This document shows positions 36,699-45,240 of a stretch of 64,000 nucleotides of DNA, in pieces. A model generated the notes under the pieces. It ran no database searches and was not told where the DNA came from. It saw only the letters and a list, made by a program, of their open reading frames with translations. Each line of letters begins with the position of its first letter. Position 1 is the stretch's first letter. A program made the position numbers and the translations under genes. The stretch covers positions 10,612 to 74,611 of the forward strand of contig JBGAHO010000016.1 in the NCBI GenBank assembly GCA_044226195.1, written 5' to 3'. The DNA is from RPQJ01 sp044226195. Its GTDB lineage: Bacteria; Pseudomonadota; Gammaproteobacteria; Steroidobacterales; Steroidobacteraceae.

Positions 36699-37703
36699 TC
36701 AGTTTCGCTGCAGGCCAGGGTCGGCCAGCAACCGGCGCTCCCAATCCAGCTGGGAGCGTACGATGGTCTCGAGGTCGTCGTGCCGCGGCGTCCAGCCCAG
36801 GGTCGCGCGGATGCGCGCAGCCACCGCGACGAGACTCGGCGGATCGCCGGCACGACGCGGCGCCTCGATCACGTTGAGCGCCCGACCGTCATTCACGCGC
36901 GCCACCATCTCGAGCACCTCGCGCACGCTGTACCCGTGGCCGTAGCCGCAGTTGAGCGTGGTGGAGGCACCGCCGGCCTCGAGGTAGTCGAGCGCGCAGA
37001 GGTGCGCGCTGGCGAGATCCTCCACGTGGATGTAGTCGCGCACGCCGGTGCCGTCGGGCGTCGGATAGTCGGTGCCGAAGACCGAGACGTGCGGGCGCAG
37101 GCCGACGGCGTGCTGGCACGCGACCTTCACCAGCAGCGTCGCGTTCGGTGCCGTGTGGCCGATGCGACCGCCCGGGTCGCTGCCCGCCACGTTGAAATAA
37201 CGCAGGGCGACGTAGCGCAGGTTCGACGCGGCCGCGAGGTCCCGCAGCATCCACTCGCTCATCAGCTTCGACAACCCGTACGGATTGATCGGCGCGGTCG
37301 GGGAATCCTCGGCCGCGAGCCCGCCCTCCGGGGTGCCGTAGACGGCAGCGGTCGACGAGAACACGAAGTGGCGCACGCCCGCCTGTGCGCACTGCTCGAG
37401 CAGGTTGCGGGTCGCGCAGGTGTTGTTGCGGTAGTACTTCAGCGGATTCGACACCGATTCGGGGACGATCGTGTGGGCCGCGAAATGCAGGACCGTGTCG
37501 ATCGAGTACTCTGCGAGCAGCTTCGCGACCAGGTCGAGATCGCCGGTGTCGCCGACCACCAGCGGAGCACCGAGCACGGCACTGCGATAGCCAGTGGAGA
37601 GGTTGTCGAGCACGACGACCCGCGCGCCGCGTTCGCGCAGCTGCCGCAGGACGTGACTGCCGATGTAGCCGGCACCGCCGGTGACCAGGATCGAGGGGGG
37701 CAT
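36699..37703 (-). CDS. galE: UDP-glucose 4-epimerase
   Basis: Interconverts UDP-glucose and UDP-galactose. The 334-residue extended SDR has the NAD motif VTGGAGYIGSHV, substrate/Ser region FSSTAAVYG, catalytic YGLSK and GTGVRDYIHVEDLA. Length matches E. coli GalE (338). It stands alone between unrelated genes, and its product can feed the surface-glycan genes further right. Confidence 0.94.
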   Translation of the reverse strand: MPPSILVTGGAGYIGSHVLRQLRERGARVVVLDNLSTGYRSAVLGAPLVVGDTGDLDLVAKLLAEYSIDTVLHFAAHTIVPESVSNPLKYYRNNTCATRNLLEQCAQAGVRHFVFSSTAAVYGTPEGGLAAEDSPTAPINPYGLSKLMSEWMLRDLAAASNLRYVALRYFNVAGSDPGGRIGHTAPNATLLVKVACQHAVGLRPHVSVFGTDYPTPDGTGVRDYIHVEDLASAHLCALDYLEAGGASTTLNCGYGHGYSVREVLEMVARVNDGRALNVIEAPRRAGDPPSLVAVAARIRATLGWTPRHDDLETIVRSQLDWERRLLADPGLQRN

Positions 37704-37989
37704 GGGCTAATGCTAGCAATCCCCCTGCCGTTACAAGTGGGAGGCGATTCTCATTGCCCGGCGGAGCCGTGGTGGAGAATAGGCTCGGCTGCGCGCGCCT
37801 GGCGGCTCGGCCGGCCGGGACGCAGGGCGGACGATGGGGCTGTGCAAATGAAAAACACTCGCAGAATCAACGGGTCCATTTCAGGCCGGACCGGTCTGAC
37901 CGCATCCGGTCCGCGGCGGCCGTCGATGCTGCAGGCCACGTGCTGACCTGCGGCCCGCCATGGCGTTCGACCGGACATATCGTGGACCG

Positions 37990-38490
37990 ATGACCCTGCG
38001 GGAGGCCCTGACGGCCCCCGCCAAGTCCACCATGGGCGTCAGCGTGCGGACCGTGCGCCGCCTGATGGGCTTCGACTCGCCGAACCCCAACGGCTGGGGA
38101 GACCTCGGCCAGCTCGCCGGCTCCCAGTTCATCAATGGGGCGCGGGGCGTCGCCTTCGAGTGGGACACGCCGGAGCGCATCCTCAACATCGTCTATTTCG
38201 AACGCGACCGCGCCCACGTCACCCGCATCGTGCGCGTCAAGATGACCGAGCAGCCCGGTCGCCTGGAGTTCGGCGACAAGGACGGCGTGCGTCGCGGCAT
38301 CGGCACCATCGAGGCGAACGGCTCGGCGTGGTTCTTCGAAGATCCGCACGGCCGCGTCGCCTATGCCGTGGCGACGGGAGCCGTCTATACGCGCGCCTCG
38401 AGCGAGCTGTTCGAGCGCCAGCGGTTCTCCTCCGACGGCCAGGGCGTCATGCTCGAACCGCCCGACCAGTACCAGCGTCAGTCGGGCTGA
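37990..38490 (+). CDS. Hypothetical protein of unknown function
   Basis: A 166-residue soluble protein that I do not recognise. It has no signal or membrane segment; the middle is beta-rich (ARGVAFEWDTPERILNIVYF, DRAHVTRIVRVKM, GTIEANGSAWFFEDPHGRVAYAVATGAVY), suggesting a small beta-barrel or sandwich. The ATG at 37990 is preferred to the one at 37960 because the ten codons between them are unlike the rest of the gene (ACA, TAT, CGT, GGA). It is convergent with srkA, 15 bp apart. The 286 bp upstream to galE hold no other supported feature. Confidence 0.65.
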   Translation: MTLREALTAPAKSTMGVSVRTVRRLMGFDSPNPNGWGDLGQLAGSQFINGARGVAFEWDTPERILNIVYFERDRAHVTRIVRVKMTEQPGRLEFGDKDGVRRGIGTIEANGSAWFFEDPHGRVAYAVATGAVYTRASSELFERQRFSSDGQGVMLEPPDQYQRQSG

Positions 38491-38505
38491 GGCCGCCCCG
38501 CCGCA

Positions 38506-39489
38506 TCAGGGCGACAACGGCGGCTCCACCATGGCGGCAAGCTGCTCGCGCAGGTCGAGCACGTGCTGCTCCCAGTAGCGCGGCTCGCCGAACCACGGGA
38601 AAGCGCGCGGGAACGCGGGATCGTCCCAGCGTCGCGCCAGCCAGCCGGCGTAATGCATCAGCCGCAGCGTGCGCAGCGGCTCGATGAGCGCGAGCTCGTG
38701 GTACTCGAAGTCCCCGAAGTCGGCGTAGCCGTCGAGCAGGTCGTGCAACTGCGCGGCCATCTCGGCGGGCCGCCCCGACAGCAGCATCCACAGGTCCTGC
38801 ACGGCCGGACCGCTCAGGCAGTCGTCGAGGTCGACGAAGTGCGGCCCGGTGTCGGTCCACAACACGTTGCCCGGATGGCAGTCCCCGTGCAGCCGCATCT
38901 GGCGCAGGGGTGAGGCGGCGTCGAACCGCTGCTCGATCAGCGCCAGGGCATCCTCCACGACCGAGCGATAGGCCACCTCGAGGTGCGCGGGAATCCAGCC
39001 CTCCTCGAGCAGGAAGCGGGCCGTCTGAGTGCCGAGCACCTGCCAGTCGAGGCGCGCGCGATGACGGAACGGGCGCGTGCGACCCACCGCGTGGATGCGC
39101 GCGAGGAAGCGGCCCATCCACTGCCGCTCCTCGCGGGTCGCGAGTTCGGGCCAGCGACCGCCCTGTCGTGGGTACAGCGCGTAACGAAACATCCCGAGTT
39201 CGAACAGCGTGCGCCCGTCCTGGACCAGCGGCGCCACGACCGGCACCTCCGCGCGCGCGAGCTCGAGGGCGAACTCGTGCTCCTCGAGGATGGCCGGCGT
39301 GCTCCAGCGCCCGGGCCGGTAAAACTTGGCGATGAGCGGCGGACCGTCCTCGCAGCCGACCTGGTACACCCGGTTCTCGTAGCTGTTGAGCGCCAGCACG
39401 CGCCCGTCGCAGACGTGGCCCAGGCGCTCGACGGCCTCGACGACCAGGTCGGGACCGAGCGTGGCGTAGGGATGGGCGGAGGGCGGCAT
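38506..39489 (-). CDS. srkA: Stress-response Ser/Thr kinase SrkA (YihE)
   Basis: Eukaryotic-like aminoglycoside-phosphotransferase-fold kinase; E. coli SrkA is part of the Cpx envelope-stress response and counters MazEF-type death. The 327-residue product matches the E. coli length and carries LALNSYENRVYQV, the Lys motif LIAKFYRPGRW, catalytic LHGDCHPGNVL (HGD) and metal FVDLDDC. In E. coli the gene is next to dsbA; here dsbB lies elsewhere in the window. It is divergent from the glrK-type kinase. Confidence 0.92.
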   Translation of the reverse strand: MPPSAHPYATLGPDLVVEAVERLGHVCDGRVLALNSYENRVYQVGCEDGPPLIAKFYRPGRWSTPAILEEHEFALELARAEVPVVAPLVQDGRTLFELGMFRYALYPRQGGRWPELATREERQWMGRFLARIHAVGRTRPFRHRARLDWQVLGTQTARFLLEEGWIPAHLEVAYRSVVEDALALIEQRFDAASPLRQMRLHGDCHPGNVLWTDTGPHFVDLDDCLSGPAVQDLWMLLSGRPAEMAAQLHDLLDGYADFGDFEYHELALIEPLRTLRLMHYAGWLARRWDDPAFPRAFPWFGEPRYWEQHVLDLREQLAAMVEPPLSP

Positions 39490-39532
39490 GGCCCGCGCAG
39501 GATACCCTCCGCCGGGAGGTTAAGATGCGCGC

Positions 39533-41023
39533 GTGCGCAGACTCGCCTTCCTCCGCCCGCGGTCCCTGAGCGGCCTGATCCTGCTCGGCTTCGCCATCGT
39601 CGCCCTGCCGCTGCTGCTCGGCACGGTCAGCGCGGCCATCGAGATGCGCAACCTCGCCTCCGCGAGCGAACGGCTGGTCGTCAACGGGGTCGCCGCGACC
39701 CAGTACACGCAGGCGCTCGTCCGCCAGGTGTCCTCGCTCGAGCGCACCGTGCGCCTCTACCAGATCATCCCGCGCCCGACCCTGCTCGAGACGTTCCGGC
39801 AGAACCGTCGCCTGCTGGTGCAGACGCTCGACAGCTTCGCGCAGCTGCCGGGCGACCCCGACCGCATCGCCGTCATCGAGCAGATGCGCACCAGCATCGA
39901 CGCCATCACGCTCGGCGTGAGCTCCAGCTCGCCGGCGCGGATTGCCGCCGTGTTGCGCGAATTCAGCCAGCTGGCGAAGGACGCGGGCCAGCTCTCGAAC
40001 CTCGCGAGCGCGCAGACGGACCGCGAGCTCAAGCAACTGCAGGCCGAGACCGAGAGCGCGCGACGCCGGCTCTTCTGGCAGGCCTCGGCGCTGGTGCCCG
40101 TGACGATCGGCCTGATCGCGTTCTTCGCCGTGTTCTTCGCGCGACCCATCCGCCAGATCGACGGGGCCATCCGCAACATCGGCCACGGGCAGCTCAGCGA
40201 TCCGGTCGACGTGCGCGGCCCGTCGGACCTCGAGTCGCTCGGCCAGCAGCTCGAGTGGTTGCGCCAGCGCCTCGGCGAGATCTCCGAGGAGCGCAACAAG
40301 TTCCTGCGCCACATGTCGCACGAGCTGAAGACACCACTCGCCAACCTGCGCGAAGGCACCGAGCTGCTCCTCGAAGGCGCGGTGGGCAGCCTGAACGCCG
40401 AACAGCGCGAGGTGAGCGGCATCCTGCGCGACAACAGCCTGCGCCTGCAGCGCCTGATCGAGAACCTGCTCTCTTACAGCGAGTGGCAGGCGCGTCGCAG
40501 CGGCCTCGACCTGGCGGAAGTGCGCCTGCAGCCGCTGGTCAAGGCGGCGATCGAGACCTACCAGTTGCCGATCAATGCACACCGGCTGCGGCTCGACCTG
40601 CAGGTCGATGACGTGGCGCTGCAGGCCGACCGGGCCAAGCTGCGGCTGATCCTCGACAACCTGATCTCGAACGCGGTGAAGTTCACGCCGGACGGCGGCA
40701 CGATCACCGTGCGGGCGCGCGTGGACGCGACCGGCCGCGAGGTCGTGCTGGACGTGGCGGACACCGGGCCGGGCATCCCTGCGGCCGAACGCGACCGCAT
40801 CTTCGACGCCTTCTACCAGGGCGCCACGCCCCAGGGAGGCCTCGTCCGCGGTACGGGGATCGGACTGTCGGTCGTGCACGAGTTCGTGCATGCGCACGGT
40901 GGGGCGATCGAGGTGATCGATGGCGAGTTTCCCGGTGCCCACTTCCGCGTGCACCTGCCCGCGCAGCGCGCGGCGCAGACCGCCCCGGAGCGCGCCGCCG
41001 GCGTGGCGAGGGGACTAGAATGA
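39533..41023 (+). CDS. glrK: Sensor histidine kinase, GlrK/QseE type
   Basis: A 496-residue inner-membrane kinase: membrane helix 1 (about 14-37), a helical periplasmic domain (38-185), membrane helix 2 (186-205), HAMP (about 203-255), HisKA with His263 (RHMSHELKTPLAN) and HATPase_c (NLISNAVKFT, DTGPGIPAAE, GTGIGLSVV). It is followed by a QseG-like lipoprotein and a GlrR-like regulator, the gammaproteobacterial glrK-qseG-glrR order. GTG start; an AT-poor ribosome site GGGAGG lies about 12 nt upstream. Its TGA overlaps an ATG at 41020. Confidence 0.9.
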   Translation: MRRLAFLRPRSLSGLILLGFAIVALPLLLGTVSAAIEMRNLASASERLVVNGVAATQYTQALVRQVSSLERTVRLYQIIPRPTLLETFRQNRRLLVQTLDSFAQLPGDPDRIAVIEQMRTSIDAITLGVSSSSPARIAAVLREFSQLAKDAGQLSNLASAQTDRELKQLQAETESARRRLFWQASALVPVTIGLIAFFAVFFARPIRQIDGAIRNIGHGQLSDPVDVRGPSDLESLGQQLEWLRQRLGEISEERNKFLRHMSHELKTPLANLREGTELLLEGAVGSLNAEQREVSGILRDNSLRLQRLIENLLSYSEWQARRSGLDLAEVRLQPLVKAAIETYQLPINAHRLRLDLQVDDVALQADRAKLRLILDNLISNAVKFTPDGGTITVRARVDATGREVVLDVADTGPGIPAAERDRIFDAFYQGATPQGGLVRGTGIGLSVVHEFVHAHGGAIEVIDGEFPGAHFRVHLPAQRAAQTAPERAAGVARGLE

Positions 41024-41070
41024 GGCGCGGCGATCGGCGCAGCCCGACCCGCCTCTGGACAGGTTTTCCA

Positions 41071-41739
41071 ATGATTTTTCATATACTTAAAGATAGATTT
41101 TCGAGGCGCGGTCATTATTTGGCCGTCCCCTGCACGCTCGGCCTGGCGGTACTCGCGGGTTGTGCGTTGACCCCGGCCGCGCCCGCGACGGCGCCCGCCT
41201 CGCATGCAGTCGCCGCCTCGCCGCGCCCGGCCGACCTGGCCCCGTACCTGGAGCTGCTCGCGCGCATGGCACCCGGCGACGAGACTCGGCAGACCGCCGA
41301 ACTGGCGGCGGCGCTCGGCAAGGCGCAGGAAGCGCCCACGGCCGCGAACCGGCTGCGCTACGCGATCGCGCTCGGCTGCGCCGGCCATGCCGGCAGCAAT
41401 CCGATCGAGGCGCGACGCCTGATTACCGAACTGCTAGCGGGTCAGCACGACCTCAAGCCCGCCGAGGTCGACCTGGCACAGGCCTTCCTGCGCGAGTTCG
41501 ACGCGCGGGTGGCGCTGTACGCCGACATCGCGCGCCAGCGCGAGGAACTGGAGCGCCGTCTGCAGGCTGCCGACGCCGACGGCGACAAGCGCTACGCCGC
41601 GCTCGCCACCGAGAACACGCGCCTCAAGAAGGCGCTCGCGGAGGCCGAGCGCAAGCTCGAGGCCGTCGCGGAGATGGAGCGCACGCTGATCGAGCAGAAC
41701 GGCACGACGCAGCCGAACGATCGCTCCCCGCCCCGCTGA
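41071..41739 (+). CDS. qseG: QseG-like lipoprotein
   Basis: A 222-residue lipoprotein between the kinase and regulator; in E. coli QseG is an outer-membrane lipoprotein that binds the kinase sensor domain. Visible are a signal with lipobox VLAGC, a helical body and a C-terminal coiled coil (REELERRLQAADADGDKR, LKKALAEAERKLEAVAEME). The ATG at 41071 gives a normal signal; an ATG at 41020 overlapping the kinase stop would add 17 residues. The first ten codons (ATT TTT CAT ATA CTT AAA) are strikingly AT-rich. They include TATACT (41082-41087), which could be an internal promoter for glrR. Confidence 0.8.
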   Translation: MIFHILKDRFSRRGHYLAVPCTLGLAVLAGCALTPAAPATAPASHAVAASPRPADLAPYLELLARMAPGDETRQTAELAAALGKAQEAPTAANRLRYAIALGCAGHAGSNPIEARRLITELLAGQHDLKPAEVDLAQAFLREFDARVALYADIARQREELERRLQAADADGDKRYAALATENTRLKKALAEAERKLEAVAEMERTLIEQNGTTQPNDRSPPR

Positions 41740-41743
41740 GCGC

Positions 41744-43012
41744 ATGTCCCGACCGACCCGCCGGACCGCGCGCATCCTGGTCGTCGACGACGACCCGGGA
41801 CTGCTGCGCCTGCTGACCATCCGGCTGCGTTCGCAGAAATACGAGGTCGAGCCCGCGGAGAACGCGGCGAAGGCGCTGGCCGCGGTCGCCCGGTTCCGGC
41901 CCGACCTCGTGATCACCGACCTGCGCATGCCCGAGATGGACGGCATCTCGCTGCTGCGCGAACTGCAGCGCCGCTGGCCGGGGCTGAACATCATCCTGCT
42001 CACTGCGCACGGCACGATTCCCGACGCGGTGAAGGCCACGCAGTCGGGCGCGTTCGCGTTCCTGACCAAGCCGGTCGAAAAGGAGCAGTTGCTCGAGGAG
42101 GTGCAGCGCGCGCTGCGCACCTCGGGCTTCGTCGAGACGGCGGAGGACTGGCGCGCGGAATTCGCGACGCGCAGCCCGATCCTCGAGGACCGGCTCGCGA
42201 AGGCCCACCTCGTCGCGGGCACGGACTCGGCCGTGATCATCACGGGCGACCCCGGCACCGGCAAGGAACTGCTCGCGCGCTCGATCCATCGCGCAAGCGC
42301 GCGTCGCGAGGCCCCCCTCGTCAAGCTCGACTGCAGCGGGCTCGACGCCACGAGCGGCATGGGCGAGCGCGAACTGCTCGCGGCGATCGATGAAGCGGCC
42401 GGCGGCACGCTCTTCCTGCGCAACGTCGACGAGCTCGCCGCGCCGCTGCAGACCCGTCTCGCGCGCCGCCTCGCGACGGCCGACCTGCGCCTGCTGTCGA
42501 CCAGTGACCGCAAGCCGGACGAACTCGCGGCGGACGGTCGCTATTCCCACGAACTGCTCGACCGGCTGAGCTCGGTGCACATCGAACTGCCGCCGCTCGG
42601 TCGGCGCCGCGAGGACATCCCGCTGCTGGTCGCGCAATGCCTCGACGCCCTGGCAGCCGACACGGCGCAGCCGAAGCGCACCCTGTCGCCGGAAGCGCTC
42701 GAGGCGCTGGCCACCGCGAAGTGGCCGGGCAACGTGCGCCAGCTGCGCATGGTGGTGCGCCAGGCGGCGAGTCTCGGCGCCGGCCCGGTGATCTCGCTCG
42801 AACAGGTGCAGGAAGCGCAGGGCGGAACCACCCAACTGCCGAGCTTCGACGAGGCCCGCGACGAGTTCACCCGCGGCTACCTCGTGCAGTTGCTGCAGAT
42901 CACGCAGGGCAACGTCAGCCAGGCAGCCCGCATGGCCAAGCGCAACCGGACGGACTTCTACAAGCTGCTGACCAAGCACGACCTGCGTCCGGAGGAGTTC
43001 AAGGAGCCCTGA
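41744..43012 (+). CDS. glrR: GlrR-type response regulator with degenerate AAA+ domain
   Basis: A 422-residue NtrC-family regulator: receiver (Asp59 in VITDLRMPEMDG, Lys in FLTKPVEKE), AAA+ domain and Fis-type HTH (ITQGNVSQAARMAKRNRTDFYKLL). The AAA+ part keeps Walker A GDPGTGKE (168-175), but the GAFTGA loop is absent. The segment between CSGL and EAAGGTLFL is about 20 residues instead of about 35. Walker B reads LFLRNVDE where LFLDEIGD is expected, and the Arg-finger block is altered (GRYSHELLDRL). By family knowledge this cannot contact sigma-54 or hydrolyse ATP, so it probably acts as a conventional DNA-binding regulator. It is 4 bp after qseG. Confidence 0.9.
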   Translation: MSRPTRRTARILVVDDDPGLLRLLTIRLRSQKYEVEPAENAAKALAAVARFRPDLVITDLRMPEMDGISLLRELQRRWPGLNIILLTAHGTIPDAVKATQSGAFAFLTKPVEKEQLLEEVQRALRTSGFVETAEDWRAEFATRSPILEDRLAKAHLVAGTDSAVIITGDPGTGKELLARSIHRASARREAPLVKLDCSGLDATSGMGERELLAAIDEAAGGTLFLRNVDELAAPLQTRLARRLATADLRLLSTSDRKPDELAADGRYSHELLDRLSSVHIELPPLGRRREDIPLLVAQCLDALAADTAQPKRTLSPEALEALATAKWPGNVRQLRMVVRQAASLGAGPVISLEQVQEAQGGTTQLPSFDEARDEFTRGYLVQLLQITQGNVSQAARMAKRNRTDFYKLLTKHDLRPEEFKEP

Positions 43013-43052
43013 CCCCACCGCTAGCGGCGCGTGGCCTGAAAACCACAATTGC

Positions 43053-43081
43053 TTGTGTTTTTGCCGCCGGATCAACATAAT
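43053..43081 (+). promoter_or_regulatory. Probable promoter of the Ig-domain lipoprotein
   Basis: TTGTGT (43053-43058), a 17-nt spacer and CATAAT (43076-43081) on the plus strand. The resulting leader is about 130 nt. A perfect palindrome CCGCTAGCGG (43018-43027) lies just upstream. Confidence 0.45.
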
Positions 43082-43217
43082 GCCGACCCGCCGAGGACGG
43101 CGACCGGTTCTCCACCGCGTCCCAAGCAGGTTCACGCAACCCCTGCCCGGCCGTAGCTGGCGTCTGCCCCACGGGGCTGGCCGTCCCGTTCCGACCAATT
43201 GTTCGAGGAAGACCATC

Positions 43218-43919
43218 TTGCAGTTCCCCAAGCTGCCGGGTGTTGCCTTGCGCGCGGTTCGCGCGGGCACGTCCGGCATCATTGCCGCCCTGGCGCTCAG
43301 CGCCTGTGGCAACGACAACCTGATTGGAGGCTCGACGTCAGGGACGCCGCCGACCTCCCCTGCCACCGGCAACCACGCGCCGAGCATCACCGGGACGCCG
43401 CCGTCGACGGCGCGCGTGAATCAGGCCTACAACTTCCAGCCGAACGCGTTCGACGCGGACGGCGACACGCTGCGTTTCGAGATCACGGGCAAACCCGCGT
43501 GGGCCTTGTTCAATGCGAACACCGGGCGCCTGTACGGCACGCCGCCGACCGGCACGACAGGTACGTTCGGCGGCATCGAGATCCGGGTGACGGACGGTGC
43601 GGCCACCGCCAAGCTGCCGGTGTTCGCGGTGCAGGTGCTCGAGGGCACGGGCGGCACCTCGGGCTCGGCGGTCCTCAGCTGGAGCCGCCCCTCGCGGAAC
43701 AGCGACGGCACCACGCTCGCCAACCTCGCCGGATACCGCATCTACTACGGGCCCTCGCCATCCCAGACCAGCACGACGGTCGTGATCTCCGATCCGGCCG
43801 CGACCAGCGCGACCATCAACGGGCTGGCTGCGGGCACCTGGTATTTCGCGATCACGTCCTACACGACGGCCGGCACGGAAAGCAGCCGGACGGCGCAGGT
43901 GTCAGTCACCATCAGCTGA
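43218..43919 (+). CDS. Ig-like/fibronectin-type lipoprotein
   Basis: A 233-residue predicted lipoprotein. The TTG at 43218 follows GAGGAA at 7 nt and gives a signal peptide ending ALSAC. Next comes a He_PIG/cadherin-like domain (about 50-145; AYNFQPNAFDADGDTLRFEI, GRLYGTPP, GGIEIRVTDG) and then a fibronectin type III domain (150-233; AVLSWSRPSRNSDGT, AGYRIYYG, AGTWYFAITSYT). Upstream frame-compatible codons have no signal-like features. Likely outer-membrane anchored and binding glycan or protein; function unknown. Confidence 0.75.
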   Translation: MQFPKLPGVALRAVRAGTSGIIAALALSACGNDNLIGGSTSGTPPTSPATGNHAPSITGTPPSTARVNQAYNFQPNAFDADGDTLRFEITGKPAWALFNANTGRLYGTPPTGTTGTFGGIEIRVTDGAATAKLPVFAVQVLEGTGGTSGSAVLSWSRPSRNSDGTTLANLAGYRIYYGPSPSQTSTTVVISDPAATSATINGLAAGTWYFAITSYTTAGTESSRTAQVSVTIS

Positions 43920-43989
43920 AATCTGCGAGCCAGCCAGCAGAAGCGGCGGCGCTCGCGGTTCACGATCGAGGCCCCTGGAACCGGCAAGC

Positions 43990-45099
43990 ATGGCCACCAC
44001 CGAGGTCGTCGATGTCGCTGTGGTCGGGGCCGGCGTGGTCGGTCTCGCGATCGCACGCGCGTGCGCCGCGGCCGGGCGCGAGACGATCCTGCTCGAACGC
44101 CATCCGCACGTCGGTACCGAGACCTCGTCGCGCAATTCCGGCGTCATCCACTCCGGCCTCTACTACCCGGCCGACAGCCTGAAAGCCCGCCTCTGCGTCG
44201 CGGGCCGCGACCAGCTGTACGCGTATTGCGCGGAGCGCGGCATCGCCCACCGGCGCACCGGCAAGCTGATCGTCGCGCAGGCTGGCCAGGTCGAGGCCCT
44301 GCGCAAGCTGCAGGGACGTGGCATCGCCAACGGCGTGACGGACTTGCGCTGGCTCGAGGCGGAAGAAGTGCGCTCGCTCGAGCCGGAGGTGCGTTGTGCC
44401 GCCGGCCTGTTCTCGCCGTCCACCGGCATCGTGGACCCGCATGAACTGATGACCGCGCTGCAAGGCGATTTCGAGTCGCTCGGGGGTGCGGTGGCCGTCG
44501 AATCCAACGTCATCGGTATCCGTCGCGCGGACGATGTGCTGGTGCTCGAGGTGGACAGCGGCGGGACGACCATGGAACTCGCCGCACGCCAGGTGGTGAC
44601 GTCGGCCGGCCTCGCTGCCGTAGACCTCGCGCGACGGACCGCGGGTTATCCCGTCGCGCAGATTCCGCCCCGCTGGCTGGCCAAGGGCAACTACTTCGCG
44701 TGCGCCGGCAAGCCCTTCCGCCACCTCGTGTATCCGATGCCGAACGAAGCGGGCCTCGGCGTCCACGCCACGCTCGATCTCGACGGCAGCACGCGTTTCG
44801 GGCCGGACGTCGAGTGGACCGACCGCCTCGATTACGCCGTCGACCCGGGGCGGGCCGACGCGTTCTACGCCGCCATCCGCGAGTACTGGCCCGGACTGCC
44901 GGACGGTGCACTGCGACCGGGGCACGCCGGGATGCGGCCCAAGATCGCCGGGCCGGACCAGGCGGCGGCCGACTTCCGCGTCGACGGCCCGGCGGTGCAC
45001 GGGATCCCCGGCCTGGTCACCCTGCTCGGCATCGAATCGCCCGGCCTCACCGCGTCGCTGGCGATGGGTGCCTACGTAGCCGGGCTGGTGTTTTCCTAA
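43990..45099 (+). CDS. lhgO: FAD-dependent oxidoreductase, L-2-hydroxyglutarate oxidase-like
   Basis: A 369-residue DAO-family flavoenzyme: the Rossmann motif VAVVGAGVVGLAIARACA, the family block SSRNSGVIHSGLYYP and the C-terminal FAD-contact GIESPGLTASLAMGAYV. These match LhgO/YgaF and human L2HGDH, which oxidise L-2-hydroxyglutarate to 2-oxoglutarate with electrons passing to quinone. The E. coli enzyme is slightly longer (about 420). The family is broad, so the substrate is not proven. Confidence 0.82.
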   Translation: MATTEVVDVAVVGAGVVGLAIARACAAAGRETILLERHPHVGTETSSRNSGVIHSGLYYPADSLKARLCVAGRDQLYAYCAERGIAHRRTGKLIVAQAGQVEALRKLQGRGIANGVTDLRWLEAEEVRSLEPEVRCAAGLFSPSTGIVDPHELMTALQGDFESLGGAVAVESNVIGIRRADDVLVLEVDSGGTTMELAARQVVTSAGLAAVDLARRTAGYPVAQIPPRWLAKGNYFACAGKPFRHLVYPMPNEAGLGVHATLDLDGSTRFGPDVEWTDRLDYAVDPGRADAFYAAIREYWPGLPDGALRPGHAGMRPKIAGPDQAAADFRVDGPAVHGIPGLVTLLGIESPGLTASLAMGAYVAGLVFS

Positions 45100-45240
45100 G
45101 TGCATGTAATTTCTAAATGAATCGACAATCGGGCGCACGATGCGCTACCGTAATCGCCCCCCGGCTGCCAGCACCCGTCGTCCAGGATTGAGCGGCGGAA
45201 CACCAAGAGTTCGACGCGGCCCTCCGCCGCCACGACCCGG

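Noticed and set aside
43082..43217. Leader before the Ig lipoprotein considered as a c-di-GMP (GEMM) riboswitch
   Set aside because: A CACGCAA-like segment is present, but the conserved core and tetraloop receptor pairing could not be found.
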